Source of the DNA: Chitinophaga filiformis
GTDB taxonomy: Bacteria; Bacteroidota; Bacteroidia; Chitinophagales; Chitinophagaceae
Direction: 5' to 3'
DNA length: 64,000 bases
NCBI RefSeq assembly: GCF_900102545.1
Contig: NZ_FNBN01000008.1
Coordinates: 252,019-316,018, forward strand
In this document: one piece after another, positions 54,771 through 63,301 of the stretch
How positions within the stretch are numbered: the first letter of the stretch is position 1
Layout of the letters: every line of letters begins with the position of its first letter
Program-made: the position numbers and the translations under genes
The notes under the pieces: generated by a model
What the model was told of the DNA's origin: nothing
What the model saw: the letters and a program-made list of their open reading frames with translations, nothing else
The model's database searches: none

Positions 54771-55645
54771 TATGCTTCGTCGATAAATCTTTTGGTGATA
54801 GGAGCGTAGGAATCAATTCTTCTGTCGCGCAGGAACGGCCAGTGAGTACGGTACCTGTTGGTGGTGTTCAGGTCCAGTTCCTGTACATACACCTCTTCCT
54901 GGTCGTGAGACGCCTGGTAGATAATAGTACCGAAAGGATTGGAAATGAAGGAACCACCCCAGAATTTCATGAGGCCATCCTGTTCGAAGCCTACACGGTT
55001 TACACTCACTACGTGTATGCCATTGGCAACGGCATGACTGCGCTGGATAGTCTGCCATGCGTTGTACTGTTCTGTGTTAGTAGCTTCGTCCTGGGAGGTA
55101 GCCCAGCCGATAGCGGTCGGATAGAACAGAATTTCAGCACCCATGAGGGCCGTGATCCTGGCAGCTTCCGGATACCACTGGTCCCAGCAGATGAGCACAC
55201 CAAGGGTAGCGAATTTGGTCTTGAAGACTTTATATCCCAGGTCGCCCGGGGTGAAGTAGAATTTCTCATAATAAGCCGGATCGTCCGGGATGTGCATTTT
55301 ACGGTATTTACCCAGGTAGGTTCCGTCTGCATCCAGTACGGCAGTAGTATTGTGGTAGATACCCTGTGTACGCTTTTCAAAGAGGGAGGCGATGATCACC
55401 ACGCCCAGTTCTGCGGCTACTTTCTGCAGGGAGTCGGTAGACGGGCCGGGGATAGGTTCTGCCAGGGAAAAATTATCATAATCCTCCACATCACAGAAAT
55501 AAAGGGAAGTAAACAATTCCTGCAAACAAACGATCTGTGCACCTTTAGCTGCGGCGTCACGGATACCTTTGGTAGCTTTGGCAAGGTTCTCCGCCTTGTC
55601 TTTGCTGCAGGACATTTGCACAAAACCTACTTTAACTTTTGACAT
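54770..55645 (-). CDS. aguB: N-carbamoylputrescine amidase
   Basis: 291 residues of the nitrilase superfamily. The Glu-Lys-Cys triad is visible: VCLQELFTSLYF, LGKYRKMHIPDDP and GVLICWDQWYPEAARI. FYTPGDLG-type and EATNTEQYNAWQTIQRSHAV segments match the AguB group. It hydrolyses N-carbamoylputrescine to putrescine, carbon dioxide and ammonia. With the coupled deiminase it completes the agmatine-to-putrescine route; no arginine decarboxylase gene is in the window. Confidence 0.95.
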   Translation of the reverse strand: MSKVKVGFVQMSCSKDKAENLAKATKGIRDAAAKGAQIVCLQELFTSLYFCDVEDYDNFSLAEPIPGPSTDSLQKVAAELGVVIIASLFEKRTQGIYHNTTAVLDADGTYLGKYRKMHIPDDPAYYEKFYFTPGDLGYKVFKTKFATLGVLICWDQWYPEAARITALMGAEILFYPTAIGWATSQDEATNTEQYNAWQTIQRSHAVANGIHVVSVNRVGFEQDGLMKFWGGSFISNPFGTIIYQASHDQEEVYVQELDLNTTNRYRTHWPFLRDRRIDSYAPITKRFIDEA

Positions 55646-55701
55646 TACCTGAGTTTAAATTTTACCGTTAGAAAAATGAAGGCGCAAAAGTACCAAATAA
55701 T

Positions 55702-57624
55702 CTAGAAAAACGCGATGCCGATATGCCAGCCAAACCAGCTGAAGAGACCATCGCCAAAATCGAAGGGGCTATAGTGTCTGGGAACCTTTATTTCATGTTC
55801 CGGTTCAGACACATCCAGTTTGTCGCTATGATAAACGGTAAACGTCGGACCGGCAAAGAAGGTGATCTTTTTTGCCAGCCGCCTGTTCCAGGCTGCCTGT
55901 AACCTGATCATCGTATTAGTAGCGTTCCAGTCGCCCAGGTAGAGGTATTGCGAGGTAGCTTCCGTAGTAATGAAAGCCAAAGGAGATAATTTGAAATCAT
56001 GGCCGATACCGTAACCAAAGGAGTAGGCCTTCTTATCTCCAAAGCTCATACCTGCCAGCATGAGGCTATACAACTTCCTGTTGCCCGATTTGTAGGCTAT
56101 GTTCAGGTCAAGGACCTCGTTGGTATAGATCTGTACCTGGTGATAACCTCTCCGCACGAAGCTGACCAGGCCTATGCTGTAACCATCGGAGGAGTCGGCA
56201 TAGTTAAATAAACCGATCTGTACACCTTTGAGGATACCTGCATAGTTCACCAGGCCGGATATCTGGGCGCCGCTGGTCGTATCTATGCTGACGTTCATCC
56301 AGCTTGCTATCTGTGCGCCTTTCAGTCGTTTGGTATAGTTAATGGCGCCGGCTATCTGTGTGCCGTTGGTAGTATCGATGTTGACATTTACAAGGCCGGC
56401 AATTTGCGCACCACCAATTCCCTGGGCATAGTTGACGGCTCCTGCCAGCTGTGCACCGCTAACAACTCCTCTTGCAACACTAATGAGACCGGCAGCCTGC
56501 ACTCCCTGGGTTTTTCCACCAGCATGGCTGATAGCGCCGGAAAGTTGTGCACCTTCTGAATAGGCGCCCGTCTGACCATACACCCCGCTGGCCTGTACTC
56601 CCCGGAAACCATACTTCAACACATTACTTACTCCGGCTGCCTGTACACCTTTCAGTGAATCCATGGTGTGGTTATGTACACCCGCCAGCTGCACACCGGT
56701 CATACGTCCGCCGACGATATTGAAGACGCCTGCAATTTGTAACCACTTCACATCTTTCTGATCGATGTTGAACACACTGGCAAGTTCAACTCCACGAAGA
56801 CCGGCCGTATAACCACCAATCAGGTTCAGTGAAAATTTATTGATCACCTGCGAGCCTATTTTACCATGTGTACCAATAGCGGGTACAAGGGAGTACTGGT
56901 AGGGCTGTTTGGTAAAGAAATCGCTCAGGTTAAGACTCTGCATCCGCTGGCGGGAGGAGATGAAAAAGCGGCCGAACATGGTTTGCTCCACATGGGAATA
57001 CTTATTTATATCTACTACGCTAAGCTGTATTGGCGGTGCCGGTTTAATACTGGCGTCCAGTTCCTGGTCATGTCCGGTGAGGATCAGCATAATAGTATCC
57101 CGGTACAGTTCCTTGCTGACAGTCAGCATGGCGGCAGCCCTTTCCCTTTCACGCAGGCGTATTTTGTAATAACCCTGTTCATTGGTCATAGTGGAGATCA
57201 GCTGCACTCTTTCATAAACGCTGGCATTGTTGATAGGAGATCCTGTAACGGCGTCTTTTACGTGTCCGCTTACTACGAACCATTTCTCCTTTGAGGAGGT
57301 ACCGGGTTGTATGATAATCTGGTCGCCTATCTCGCGGAACTGGAAATTGCCCTGGAACAATATATCCAGGACCTGTTTAACAGATCTGTTGCTTACATGT
57401 ATTGTTACAAGACTGTCGTCATGAATAAATTCCTTCACATAAGAGAAATGAAATCCGCCCTGCATGCTAATATTATCTAGTACTACAGCAAGGGGTTGTC
57501 GGTCGGCATCAACGGTAACCGTCTTATTAAGCGGGCTTTGGGCATAACTGGCGTAGCTTCCAAGGAAAAATACCACCAGTATTAATAGATATTTCAACAG
57601 AACAGTTTTGATGTTTTGCGGCAA
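55702..57624 (-). CDS. STN-domain protein with LA_2272-like surface repeats
   Basis: 640 residues. Translation appears to start at TTG (57624), as no ATG fits; a Sec signal follows (LKYLLILVVFFLGSYASYAQ). An STN (secretin/TonB N-terminal) domain spans about 35-110. A carboxypeptidase-D-like beta domain follows (about 118-190, VSGHVKDAVTGSPINNASVY). A run of about ten repeats of the form GxQxAGxxN (about 265-480, for example GAQLAGAVNYAQGIGGAQIA) ends in a beta-barrel-like tail. The repeats recall the LA_2272 surface-repeat family. It is not a TonB receptor despite the STN domain. Function unknown. Confidence 0.75.
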   Translation of the reverse strand: MPQNIKTVLLKYLLILVVFFLGSYASYAQSPLNKTVTVDADRQPLAVVLDNISMQGGFHFSYVKEFIHDDSLVTIHVSNRSVKQVLDILFQGNFQFREIGDQIIIQPGTSSKEKWFVVSGHVKDAVTGSPINNASVYERVQLISTMTNEQGYYKIRLRERERAAAMLTVSKELYRDTIMLILTGHDQELDASIKPAPPIQLSVVDINKYSHVEQTMFGRFFISSRQRMQSLNLSDFFTKQPYQYSLVPAIGTHGKIGSQVINKFSLNLIGGYTAGLRGVELASVFNIDQKDVKWLQIAGVFNIVGGRMTGVQLAGVHNHTMDSLKGVQAAGVSNVLKYGFRGVQASGVYGQTGAYSEGAQLSGAISHAGGKTQGVQAAGLISVARGVVSGAQLAGAVNYAQGIGGAQIAGLVNVNIDTTNGTQIAGAINYTKRLKGAQIASWMNVSIDTTSGAQISGLVNYAGILKGVQIGLFNYADSSDGYSIGLVSFVRRGYHQVQIYTNEVLDLNIAYKSGNRKLYSLMLAGMSFGDKKAYSFGYGIGHDFKLSPLAFITTEATSQYLYLGDWNATNTMIRLQAAWNRRLAKKITFFAGPTFTVYHSDKLDVSEPEHEIKVPRHYSPFDFGDGLFSWFGWHIGIAFF

Positions 57625-57663
57625 GATACTCCTATTTTTCTTTTTGGATATTAACTACTCATA

Positions 57664-57875
57664 CTGTAGGTTTGTGGCGCATTTGGTTTCACCTGGTGGT
57701 GAATTAATAGGGAATCCGGTGTAAATCCGGAGCTATCCCCGTAGCTGTAATCCTGTATCGTGTGTATGCGATCGGTTTTTCCGGATACTCAATCTCTCAA
57801 TTGCCACTGTTCGCCAAAGGCGGACGGGAAGGCCCGGAAAAAGCAGGAAAGCCAGAAGACCTGCCAATAGCAACC
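57664..57875 (+). ncRNA. Cobalamin (B12) riboswitch
   Basis: Conserved blocks appear in the right order: TGGCGC and GGTTTC near 57675, GGGAATCCGGTGTAAATCC (57710-57728), CCCCGTAGCTGTAATCC shortly after, and the B12-box variant GCCAGAAGACCTGCC (57851-57865; the usual form has GG in place of GA). It lies about 185 bp before the first gene of a B12 uptake operon, which it should repress when cobalamin is plentiful. Exact boundaries and the expression platform are uncertain. Confidence 0.9.
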
Positions 57876-58056
57876 GACATTCCGTGCCTTCGGGTGAAAG
57901 ACACTTGATGCAGTTACTGCCTGTAAAGGCGCTGTTTCTTATTTATCAATTTATTTGTGCCGGTAAGAAAGTCACTGTAGACAAGATTGCCTGCAATTCG
58001 TCTGTTCAACCGAATGAAGGTCATGGTATCCATCAACTGAGACAAACGTTCGAATT

Positions 58057-59115
58057 ATGCATAAAAATTTACGCAGCTTGTTAATGGCCTGCCTGCTGTT
58101 TGCGGTAGCCTCCTGTTCAAATGATGATGCGGTAACGCCTCCTCCAGGTAAGTATGACAATGGGTTTTATATAATCAGCGAAGGGAATTTTAACGTTGCC
58201 GCCGGCGATATTTACTTCTATGATTATGATAAGGATTCTATATACACCAAAGCTTATTCCGCAGAAAATCCAGGTAAAGCCCTGGGTACATCCACCACTA
58301 CTATGCAGTTTGGTACCGTCTATAATGGTAAGTTATACCTCGTAGGTAAATATGACGGTCCGTTCGTAGCTGTTGATGCTGCAACACTGAAAGAGACAGG
58401 AAGAGTGGACAGTTTGCCGGGCCATGACGGCCGGGCGTTTCTGGGTGTAGACGACAGCCGGGGCCTGCTTAGTACTGCCGTGGGATTGTATCCTGTTACC
58501 CTCGGCACATTGACTTTGGGCACAAAGATCAGCAGCGTGGATGGTGAAGTGAAAGATATGATCAGAAGCGGCAATTATATATTTGTGATGTCGGCTAAAG
58601 ATGGTATTGTAGCTTTGAACGCTAATGATTACAGTCTGGCAAAGAAACTGGGAACAGCAGTGTCTGGTTTTGTACAGAGCAAAGACGGTAATGTATGGGC
58701 TGCCTCCACCACTCAGCTGAAGAAGATCAATGCTGCTACACTGGCGGTGGATAGTATCACTACCGGTTTTCCGGTCTTTTATAATGAGTGGACATATTAT
58801 AATAGCTCTATGGTAGCATCTACTACTGAAAATGCTATTTTCATTGTTTCCGGCAATAACAAGGTATATCGTTATACCGGTGATGCAGCATCTCTGGGTA
58901 CGCCGTTCATTACGCTTCCCGCCGGACAATACTTCTACGGAAAAGGTATCGGGTACGATAAAACGAAGAACTACCTCGTATTGAACAGTAATACAAACAT
59001 TTACGGCTCTGATCCGAATAATACGATCTACATATATAATGCAACTACAGGCGCCTTGCAGCACAGCAAGACCTACGAGGGATTCTATTTCCCAGGTATG
59101 GCTGTTTTCCGTTAA
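58057..59115 (+). CDS. BtuG-like beta-propeller surface lipoprotein (DUF5074/YncE-type), first copy
   Basis: 352 residues. Lipoprotein signal with lipobox VASC, so it is outer-membrane attached. After the linker, DNGFYIISEGNFNVAAGDIY opens a seven-bladed propeller with repeated short blades (about 45-350). BtuG proteins of Bacteroides bind cobalamin tightly on the cell surface and hand it to BtuB. The riboswitch upstream and the BtuB-like gene 15 bp downstream support that role here. The second propeller gene after BtuB is a diverged paralogue. Confidence 0.82.
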   Translation: MHKNLRSLLMACLLFAVASCSNDDAVTPPPGKYDNGFYIISEGNFNVAAGDIYFYDYDKDSIYTKAYSAENPGKALGTSTTTMQFGTVYNGKLYLVGKYDGPFVAVDAATLKETGRVDSLPGHDGRAFLGVDDSRGLLSTAVGLYPVTLGTLTLGTKISSVDGEVKDMIRSGNYIFVMSAKDGIVALNANDYSLAKKLGTAVSGFVQSKDGNVWAASTTQLKKINAATLAVDSITTGFPVFYNEWTYYNSSMVASTTENAIFIVSGNNKVYRYTGDAASLGTPFITLPAGQYFYGKGIGYDKTKNYLVLNSNTNIYGSDPNNTIYIYNATTGALQHSKTYEGFYFPGMAVFR

Positions 59116-59130
59116 TTCATTGAGACATAC

Positions 59131-61149
59131 TTGAATAATCGCTACTACATACGATCTGTATTTCTTTTTATCCTGTGCATGACGGCCGTTCGCAGGCTTC
59201 ATGCACAGGATAAAGCGGCACTGACTGCAAAAGACACTGCCGCTGCCAGGATATTACAGGGAGTGACGATCTTCTCTGACAGGAGTAACCCGGTATCGCC
59301 CGTACAGACGCTGAGCGGTATTGCATTGGAAAAGATGAACAGCCTTTCAGTAGCGGATGCTGTACGCTTCTTTTCAGGCGTACAGTTGAAAGATTACGGC
59401 GGCCTGGGAGGATTGAAGACGTTGAATGTGCGTAGTATGGGCACCAACCATACAGGTGTATTCTATGACGGTGTACAGCTGGGTAATGCCCAGAACGGAA
59501 CGGTAGATCTTGGAAGATTTTCTTTGGATAATATAGAACAGATAGCACTCTACAATGCCCAGAAGGGCGTCCTGTTACAACCGGCAAAAGGATTTGCAAC
59601 TGCTTCGGCTATTTACCTGCAATCCCGTAAGCCGGTGTTTCAGGAGGGTGAAAAGACACATGGCAAGGTGGCTTTTAAAACAGGCTCTTTCGGGTTGGTT
59701 AATCCTTCCGTGCGACTGGAACAGCGATTGTCAGCACGCTTATCGGCTGTAGTGAGCAGTGAATGGCTGCATGGGAACGGTCGATATAAGTTCAGATACA
59801 CCAACGGCACCTATGACACTACGGCCGTCAGGCAGAATACAGCGATCGATGCCGCCCGTGTGGAGGCTGGATTGTATGGGCAGCTGAAAGACAGCAGCAG
59901 TTGGCAGGCGAAGGTGTATTATTACAATTCTACACGTGGATTACCCGGCGCTATTGTCAGTAATAAATTCCTCAACGGACAACATCAGTGGGACAGGAAC
60001 CTGTTTATACAATCATCCTATAAGAAACAATTCGGGAAACGGTATACCATGCTGCTGAACGCGAAGTTCATGTATGACTACGTCCGTTACCTGGATACGG
60101 CCATAGTTACAGTGGATGGCCCTTTGATGAACCGGTATCAGCAGAAAGAGTATTATATCTCATCTGCCAATCAATACAAGATCACTTCTTTCTGGGATGT
60201 GGCGCTGTCGGCCGACTTCCAGGTGAACGAGATGACCGCCGTTAACCTGGATCATTTCGCAATTCCCACCCGTTACAGCACACTGGCGGCGGCAGCTACA
60301 CAACTGCACCTGGGACCAGTGGAGCTACAGGGTAATCTGCTGGCTACGATCGTCAATGAAACGACGAAAGCATATACGGCCGGCAGAGATTTCCATAAGT
60401 TTACCCCTACCATATTAGCCTCCTGGCAGCCTTTCCGGGGAGAGGATTTGAAGTTCAGAGCATTCTACAAGAGTAGCTTCCGCATGCCTACCTTCAACGA
60501 CATGTATTATAGCACAGTAGGAAATCCTGCTTTGCGGCCTGAGTATGCCAGACAGTATAACATCGGAACAGGATATACGAAGAGTTCATCCGGCTTCCTG
60601 CAATTTTTCTCCCTGCAGGCAGACGCGTACTACACTCATGTGAAGGATAAGATCGTCGCCTCTCCGGGACGTAACTTCCAATGGATGATGCAGAATATTG
60701 GTTCGGTTGATATATATGGTATTGATGCCAGCATACAGTTATCGCCTGTTTTGTTGCAGGCAGTGAAGACCGACTTTTCTGTGAAGTATACTTATCAGAA
60801 GGCTTTGGATAAGAGCAACCCGGCAGAGGTTAACTATAAGGACCAGATTGCCTATATTCCAGTGCATAGCGGATCCTTCGTTGCGCATGCCTCCTGGAAC
60901 AAGTGGGACGTGAACTATAGTTTTATTTATGTCGGAGAAAGATATTTCCTGAATACCAATATTCCGCTATATTACATGGAACCCTGGTATACCAGTGATG
61001 TATCGGTGACGACGAGTTTGTTGTTCGGTCGCAAGCTGGTAAAGCTGACAGGGGAATTAAATAATGTATTTAACCAGTATTATGACGTGGTGATTAACTA
61101 CCCGATGCCGGGGCGTTATTACCGTCTTACTGCCAGTATAAATTTTTAG
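59131..61149 (+). CDS. btuB: BtuB-like TonB-dependent cobalamin receptor
   Basis: 672 residues. The start is probably TTG at 59131, as it opens the only signal peptide (IRSVFLFILCMTAVRRLHAQ). The plug domain (about 45-160) contains SVADAVRFFSGVQLKDYGGL and LKTLNVRSMGTNHTGVFYDG, the BtuB-type plug. The 22-strand barrel ends in RYYRLTASINF with a terminal Phe. It lacks a SusC-type N-terminal extension. Lying in a B12-riboswitch operon between two BtuG-like propellers, it should import cobalamin. Confidence 0.88.
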   Translation: MNNRYYIRSVFLFILCMTAVRRLHAQDKAALTAKDTAAARILQGVTIFSDRSNPVSPVQTLSGIALEKMNSLSVADAVRFFSGVQLKDYGGLGGLKTLNVRSMGTNHTGVFYDGVQLGNAQNGTVDLGRFSLDNIEQIALYNAQKGVLLQPAKGFATASAIYLQSRKPVFQEGEKTHGKVAFKTGSFGLVNPSVRLEQRLSARLSAVVSSEWLHGNGRYKFRYTNGTYDTTAVRQNTAIDAARVEAGLYGQLKDSSSWQAKVYYYNSTRGLPGAIVSNKFLNGQHQWDRNLFIQSSYKKQFGKRYTMLLNAKFMYDYVRYLDTAIVTVDGPLMNRYQQKEYYISSANQYKITSFWDVALSADFQVNEMTAVNLDHFAIPTRYSTLAAAATQLHLGPVELQGNLLATIVNETTKAYTAGRDFHKFTPTILASWQPFRGEDLKFRAFYKSSFRMPTFNDMYYSTVGNPALRPEYARQYNIGTGYTKSSSGFLQFFSLQADAYYTHVKDKIVASPGRNFQWMMQNIGSVDIYGIDASIQLSPVLLQAVKTDFSVKYTYQKALDKSNPAEVNYKDQIAYIPVHSGSFVAHASWNKWDVNYSFIYVGERYFLNTNIPLYYMEPWYTSDVSVTTSLLFGRKLVKLTGELNNVFNQYYDVVINYPMPGRYYRLTASINF

Positions 61150-61152
61150 ATT

Positions 61153-62280
61153 ATGCGTTTTTACAGATCACTGCTGGTTGTGTGTGGATTGCTTATAGGG
61201 CTTGCCGCCTGTCGTAAGGGTGCATCTGTTGTACCGGGTGATGATACACATGTGGGCGCAGACAGCCTGCGCAATGGCTTTTACCTCCTGAATGAAGGTA
61301 ACATGGGTATGAACCTGGCTACGCTGGATTATTATAACAGCAGTACAGGTATTTACAGTAGCAATATTTACAGCACTATCAATCCCGGGGCTACAAAAGA
61401 ACTGGGAGATGTGGGCAATGATCTGCAGATCTATGGCGGTAAACTATATGCCGTAATCGCCATGTCTGATAAGGTCGAAGTGATGGATGTGCATACGGCT
61501 AAACGTATCGGGCAGATTAATGTACCATCCTGCAGGTATATTACTTTTTACAAGGGGAAAGCTTATGTGAGTTCTTATGCTACTACCGCGGGCGGAACAT
61601 CCAATGTGAATGGGTATGTGGCTGAAATTGATACGGCTACTTTACAGGTGATCCGGACGGCCGGCGTAGGTCGCCAACCCGAGGAAATGGCTATATCGGG
61701 AGATAAGCTATATGTGGCTAATTCCGGGGGATATAGTCCGGGGAACTTCGAAAGGACCCTGTCGGTGATTGATATGAACACGTTCAAAGAGACAAAGCGT
61801 ATCGATGTAGCGGTTAACCTGCATCGTGTCAAGGCCGATCAATACGGCGACGTTTACGTTACTTCCCGTGGGGATTATTATGCCCTGCATTCAAAGCTGT
61901 TTGTGATAGATACCCGGAAGGATATTGTAAAAGATTCTCTGCCACTGGCAGTCAGTGATCTCTGGATATCGGGCGACAGCGCCTATGTTTATGGTGTAGA
62001 ATGGAGTTATGTGACGAATAAGAATACCGTCAGCTATGGTATTGTTGATATTAAGAATGAGCGTGTGCTCACGAACAAGTTTATTACAGATGGAACAGAT
62101 GCGCAGATAACAACACCGTCTGGCATAGCCGTAGATCCTGATTCGAAGGAGATCTATGTAACAGATGGAAAAGACAACCTGCTGCCGGGTACTTTGTATT
62201 GTTTCAGTCCGGCGGGCAAAAAGAAATGGAGCGTGACCACGGGAGATATCCCGGGGCACTTTGCTTTTGTACGGAATTAA
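61153..62280 (+). CDS. BtuG-like beta-propeller surface lipoprotein (DUF5074/YncE-type), second copy
   Basis: 375 residues. Lipobox LAAC gives a lipid-anchored protein. RNGFYLLNEGNMGMNLATLD starts the propeller; blade motifs such as GNDLQIYGGKLYAVIAMSDK and VGRQPEEMAISGDKLYVANS are clear YncE-type repeats. It starts 3 bp after the BtuB stop codon, so it is co-transcribed. It is closer in these motifs to characterised BtuG proteins than the first copy, judging by eye. It probably captures cobalamin above the BtuB barrel. Confidence 0.85.
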   Translation: MRFYRSLLVVCGLLIGLAACRKGASVVPGDDTHVGADSLRNGFYLLNEGNMGMNLATLDYYNSSTGIYSSNIYSTINPGATKELGDVGNDLQIYGGKLYAVIAMSDKVEVMDVHTAKRIGQINVPSCRYITFYKGKAYVSSYATTAGGTSNVNGYVAEIDTATLQVIRTAGVGRQPEEMAISGDKLYVANSGGYSPGNFERTLSVIDMNTFKETKRIDVAVNLHRVKADQYGDVYVTSRGDYYALHSKLFVIDTRKDIVKDSLPLAVSDLWISGDSAYVYGVEWSYVTNKNTVSYGIVDIKNERVLTNKFITDGTDAQITTPSGIAVDPDSKEIYVTDGKDNLLPGTLYCFSPAGKKKWSVTTGDIPGHFAFVRN

Positions 62281-62299
62281 CCATTAAACCTGATTGCTT

Positions 62300-63211
62300 A
62301 TGAACTTTAGCAGAATAATTATTTTAACAGGCCTGTTTGCGGCGGTGCTCGTTTCCTGTTCAAAAGATGACGGAGGTCAGCCGGAGGACACCGGCATCAG
62401 ACCTATTACCGATAGCAGTAGCCCATATATCAGTGTGGTGTATGATTACCAACCCGCGCCGGGACAGTTTGTCAACGAGACTATTGGCACTCCGGCAGGC
62501 GCACAGAAGATCATCGGAGGAACAGCTGAACTGCTGCACCTTGGGGCGTTTGGCGGGTATGTAGTGTTTGGGTTTGATCATTCCATCCTCAATAAAAGCG
62601 GTGCTGATCTGGCTATTTACGGCAACCCGGTGAAGCCGCCAGTGGAGCTGTCAGAACCCGGTATTGTGATGGTGAGTAAAGATGAGAACAGGAACGGTAA
62701 GCCTGACGATACCTGGTATGAGTTAGCAGGTAGTGAATATGGAGCTGCCACGACTATCAAACACTATAAAGTAACCTATTACAATCCCGGTGGGATAAAG
62801 GATGTGTCCTGGAAGGATAATCAGGGGCGCTCCGGTGCGGTATTGATCAATACGTTCCATAATCATTCGTATTACCCTTTATTTGCGGCTAACCAGGATT
62901 CTATCTCGTTTGAGGGTACGCTATTGAAAAGCACTTCCGGCGTGCTACCAGGTACTACTACCTATGTAAATACCGGTTTTGCATGGGGCTATGCGGACAA
63001 CTGGGGTACCGATGCTGTAAAAGATCCTTATGCCACCAACCTGTATAATTCATTTGATCTATCCTGGGCGGTGAATAGCAATGGAGAGGCGGTAAGCCTG
63101 TCTGCCATTGATTTTGTGAAGGTGTATACCGGTCAGCAGGACAAAGGCGATGCTGCAGTAGGAGAGACCTCTACGGAGATCAGAGGCGCCGCTGATCTGA
63201 ATATGAAATAA
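62300..63211 (+). CDS. B12-operon surface lipoprotein of unknown function
   Basis: 303 residues from ATG 62300; an in-frame TTG two codons earlier is less likely. Lipobox LVSC follows a clear signal (SRIIILTGLFAAVLVSCSKD). The body is beta-rich with YISVVYDYQPAPGQFVNETI, LGAFGGYVVFGFDHSIL and ENRNGKPDDTWYELAGSEYG, a pattern of Bacteroidota cell-surface proteins in cobalamin loci. It may be an extra cobalamin-binding component of the BtuH kind, but that is an inference from position. It is the last operon gene. Confidence 0.72.
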   Translation: MNFSRIIILTGLFAAVLVSCSKDDGGQPEDTGIRPITDSSSPYISVVYDYQPAPGQFVNETIGTPAGAQKIIGGTAELLHLGAFGGYVVFGFDHSILNKSGADLAIYGNPVKPPVELSEPGIVMVSKDENRNGKPDDTWYELAGSEYGAATTIKHYKVTYYNPGGIKDVSWKDNQGRSGAVLINTFHNHSYYPLFAANQDSISFEGTLLKSTSGVLPGTTTYVNTGFAWGYADNWGTDAVKDPYATNLYNSFDLSWAVNSNGEAVSLSAIDFVKVYTGQQDKGDAAVGETSTEIRGAADLNMK

Positions 63212-63238
63212 TTTGCAGCTAATTTTTGTTATTTTACG

Positions 63239-63267
63239 AGGGCTGTTCGTTTAACGCGGACGGCCCT
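63239..63267 (+). terminator. Probable terminator of the B12 operon
   Basis: AGGGCTGTTCG pairs with CGGACGGCCCT-type sequence across a short loop (several G-T pairs). A short pyrimidine run follows. It lies 27 bp after the last operon gene and 35 bp before the next gene. Confidence 0.55.
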
Positions 63268-63301
63268 TTCCATTTCATGTTCACGTTCTAAATTCAATTC
63301 C

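Noticed and set aside
54755-55642. 295-codon open frame on the plus strand
   Set aside because: It is antisense to the clear N-carbamoylputrescine amidase gene, whose catalytic triad is intact, and its translation shows no recognisable motif.
57884-58084. 66-codon open frame between riboswitch and first B12 gene
   Set aside because: It overlaps the start of the lipoprotein gene and has no signal, motif or plausible composition; it is more likely leader RNA.
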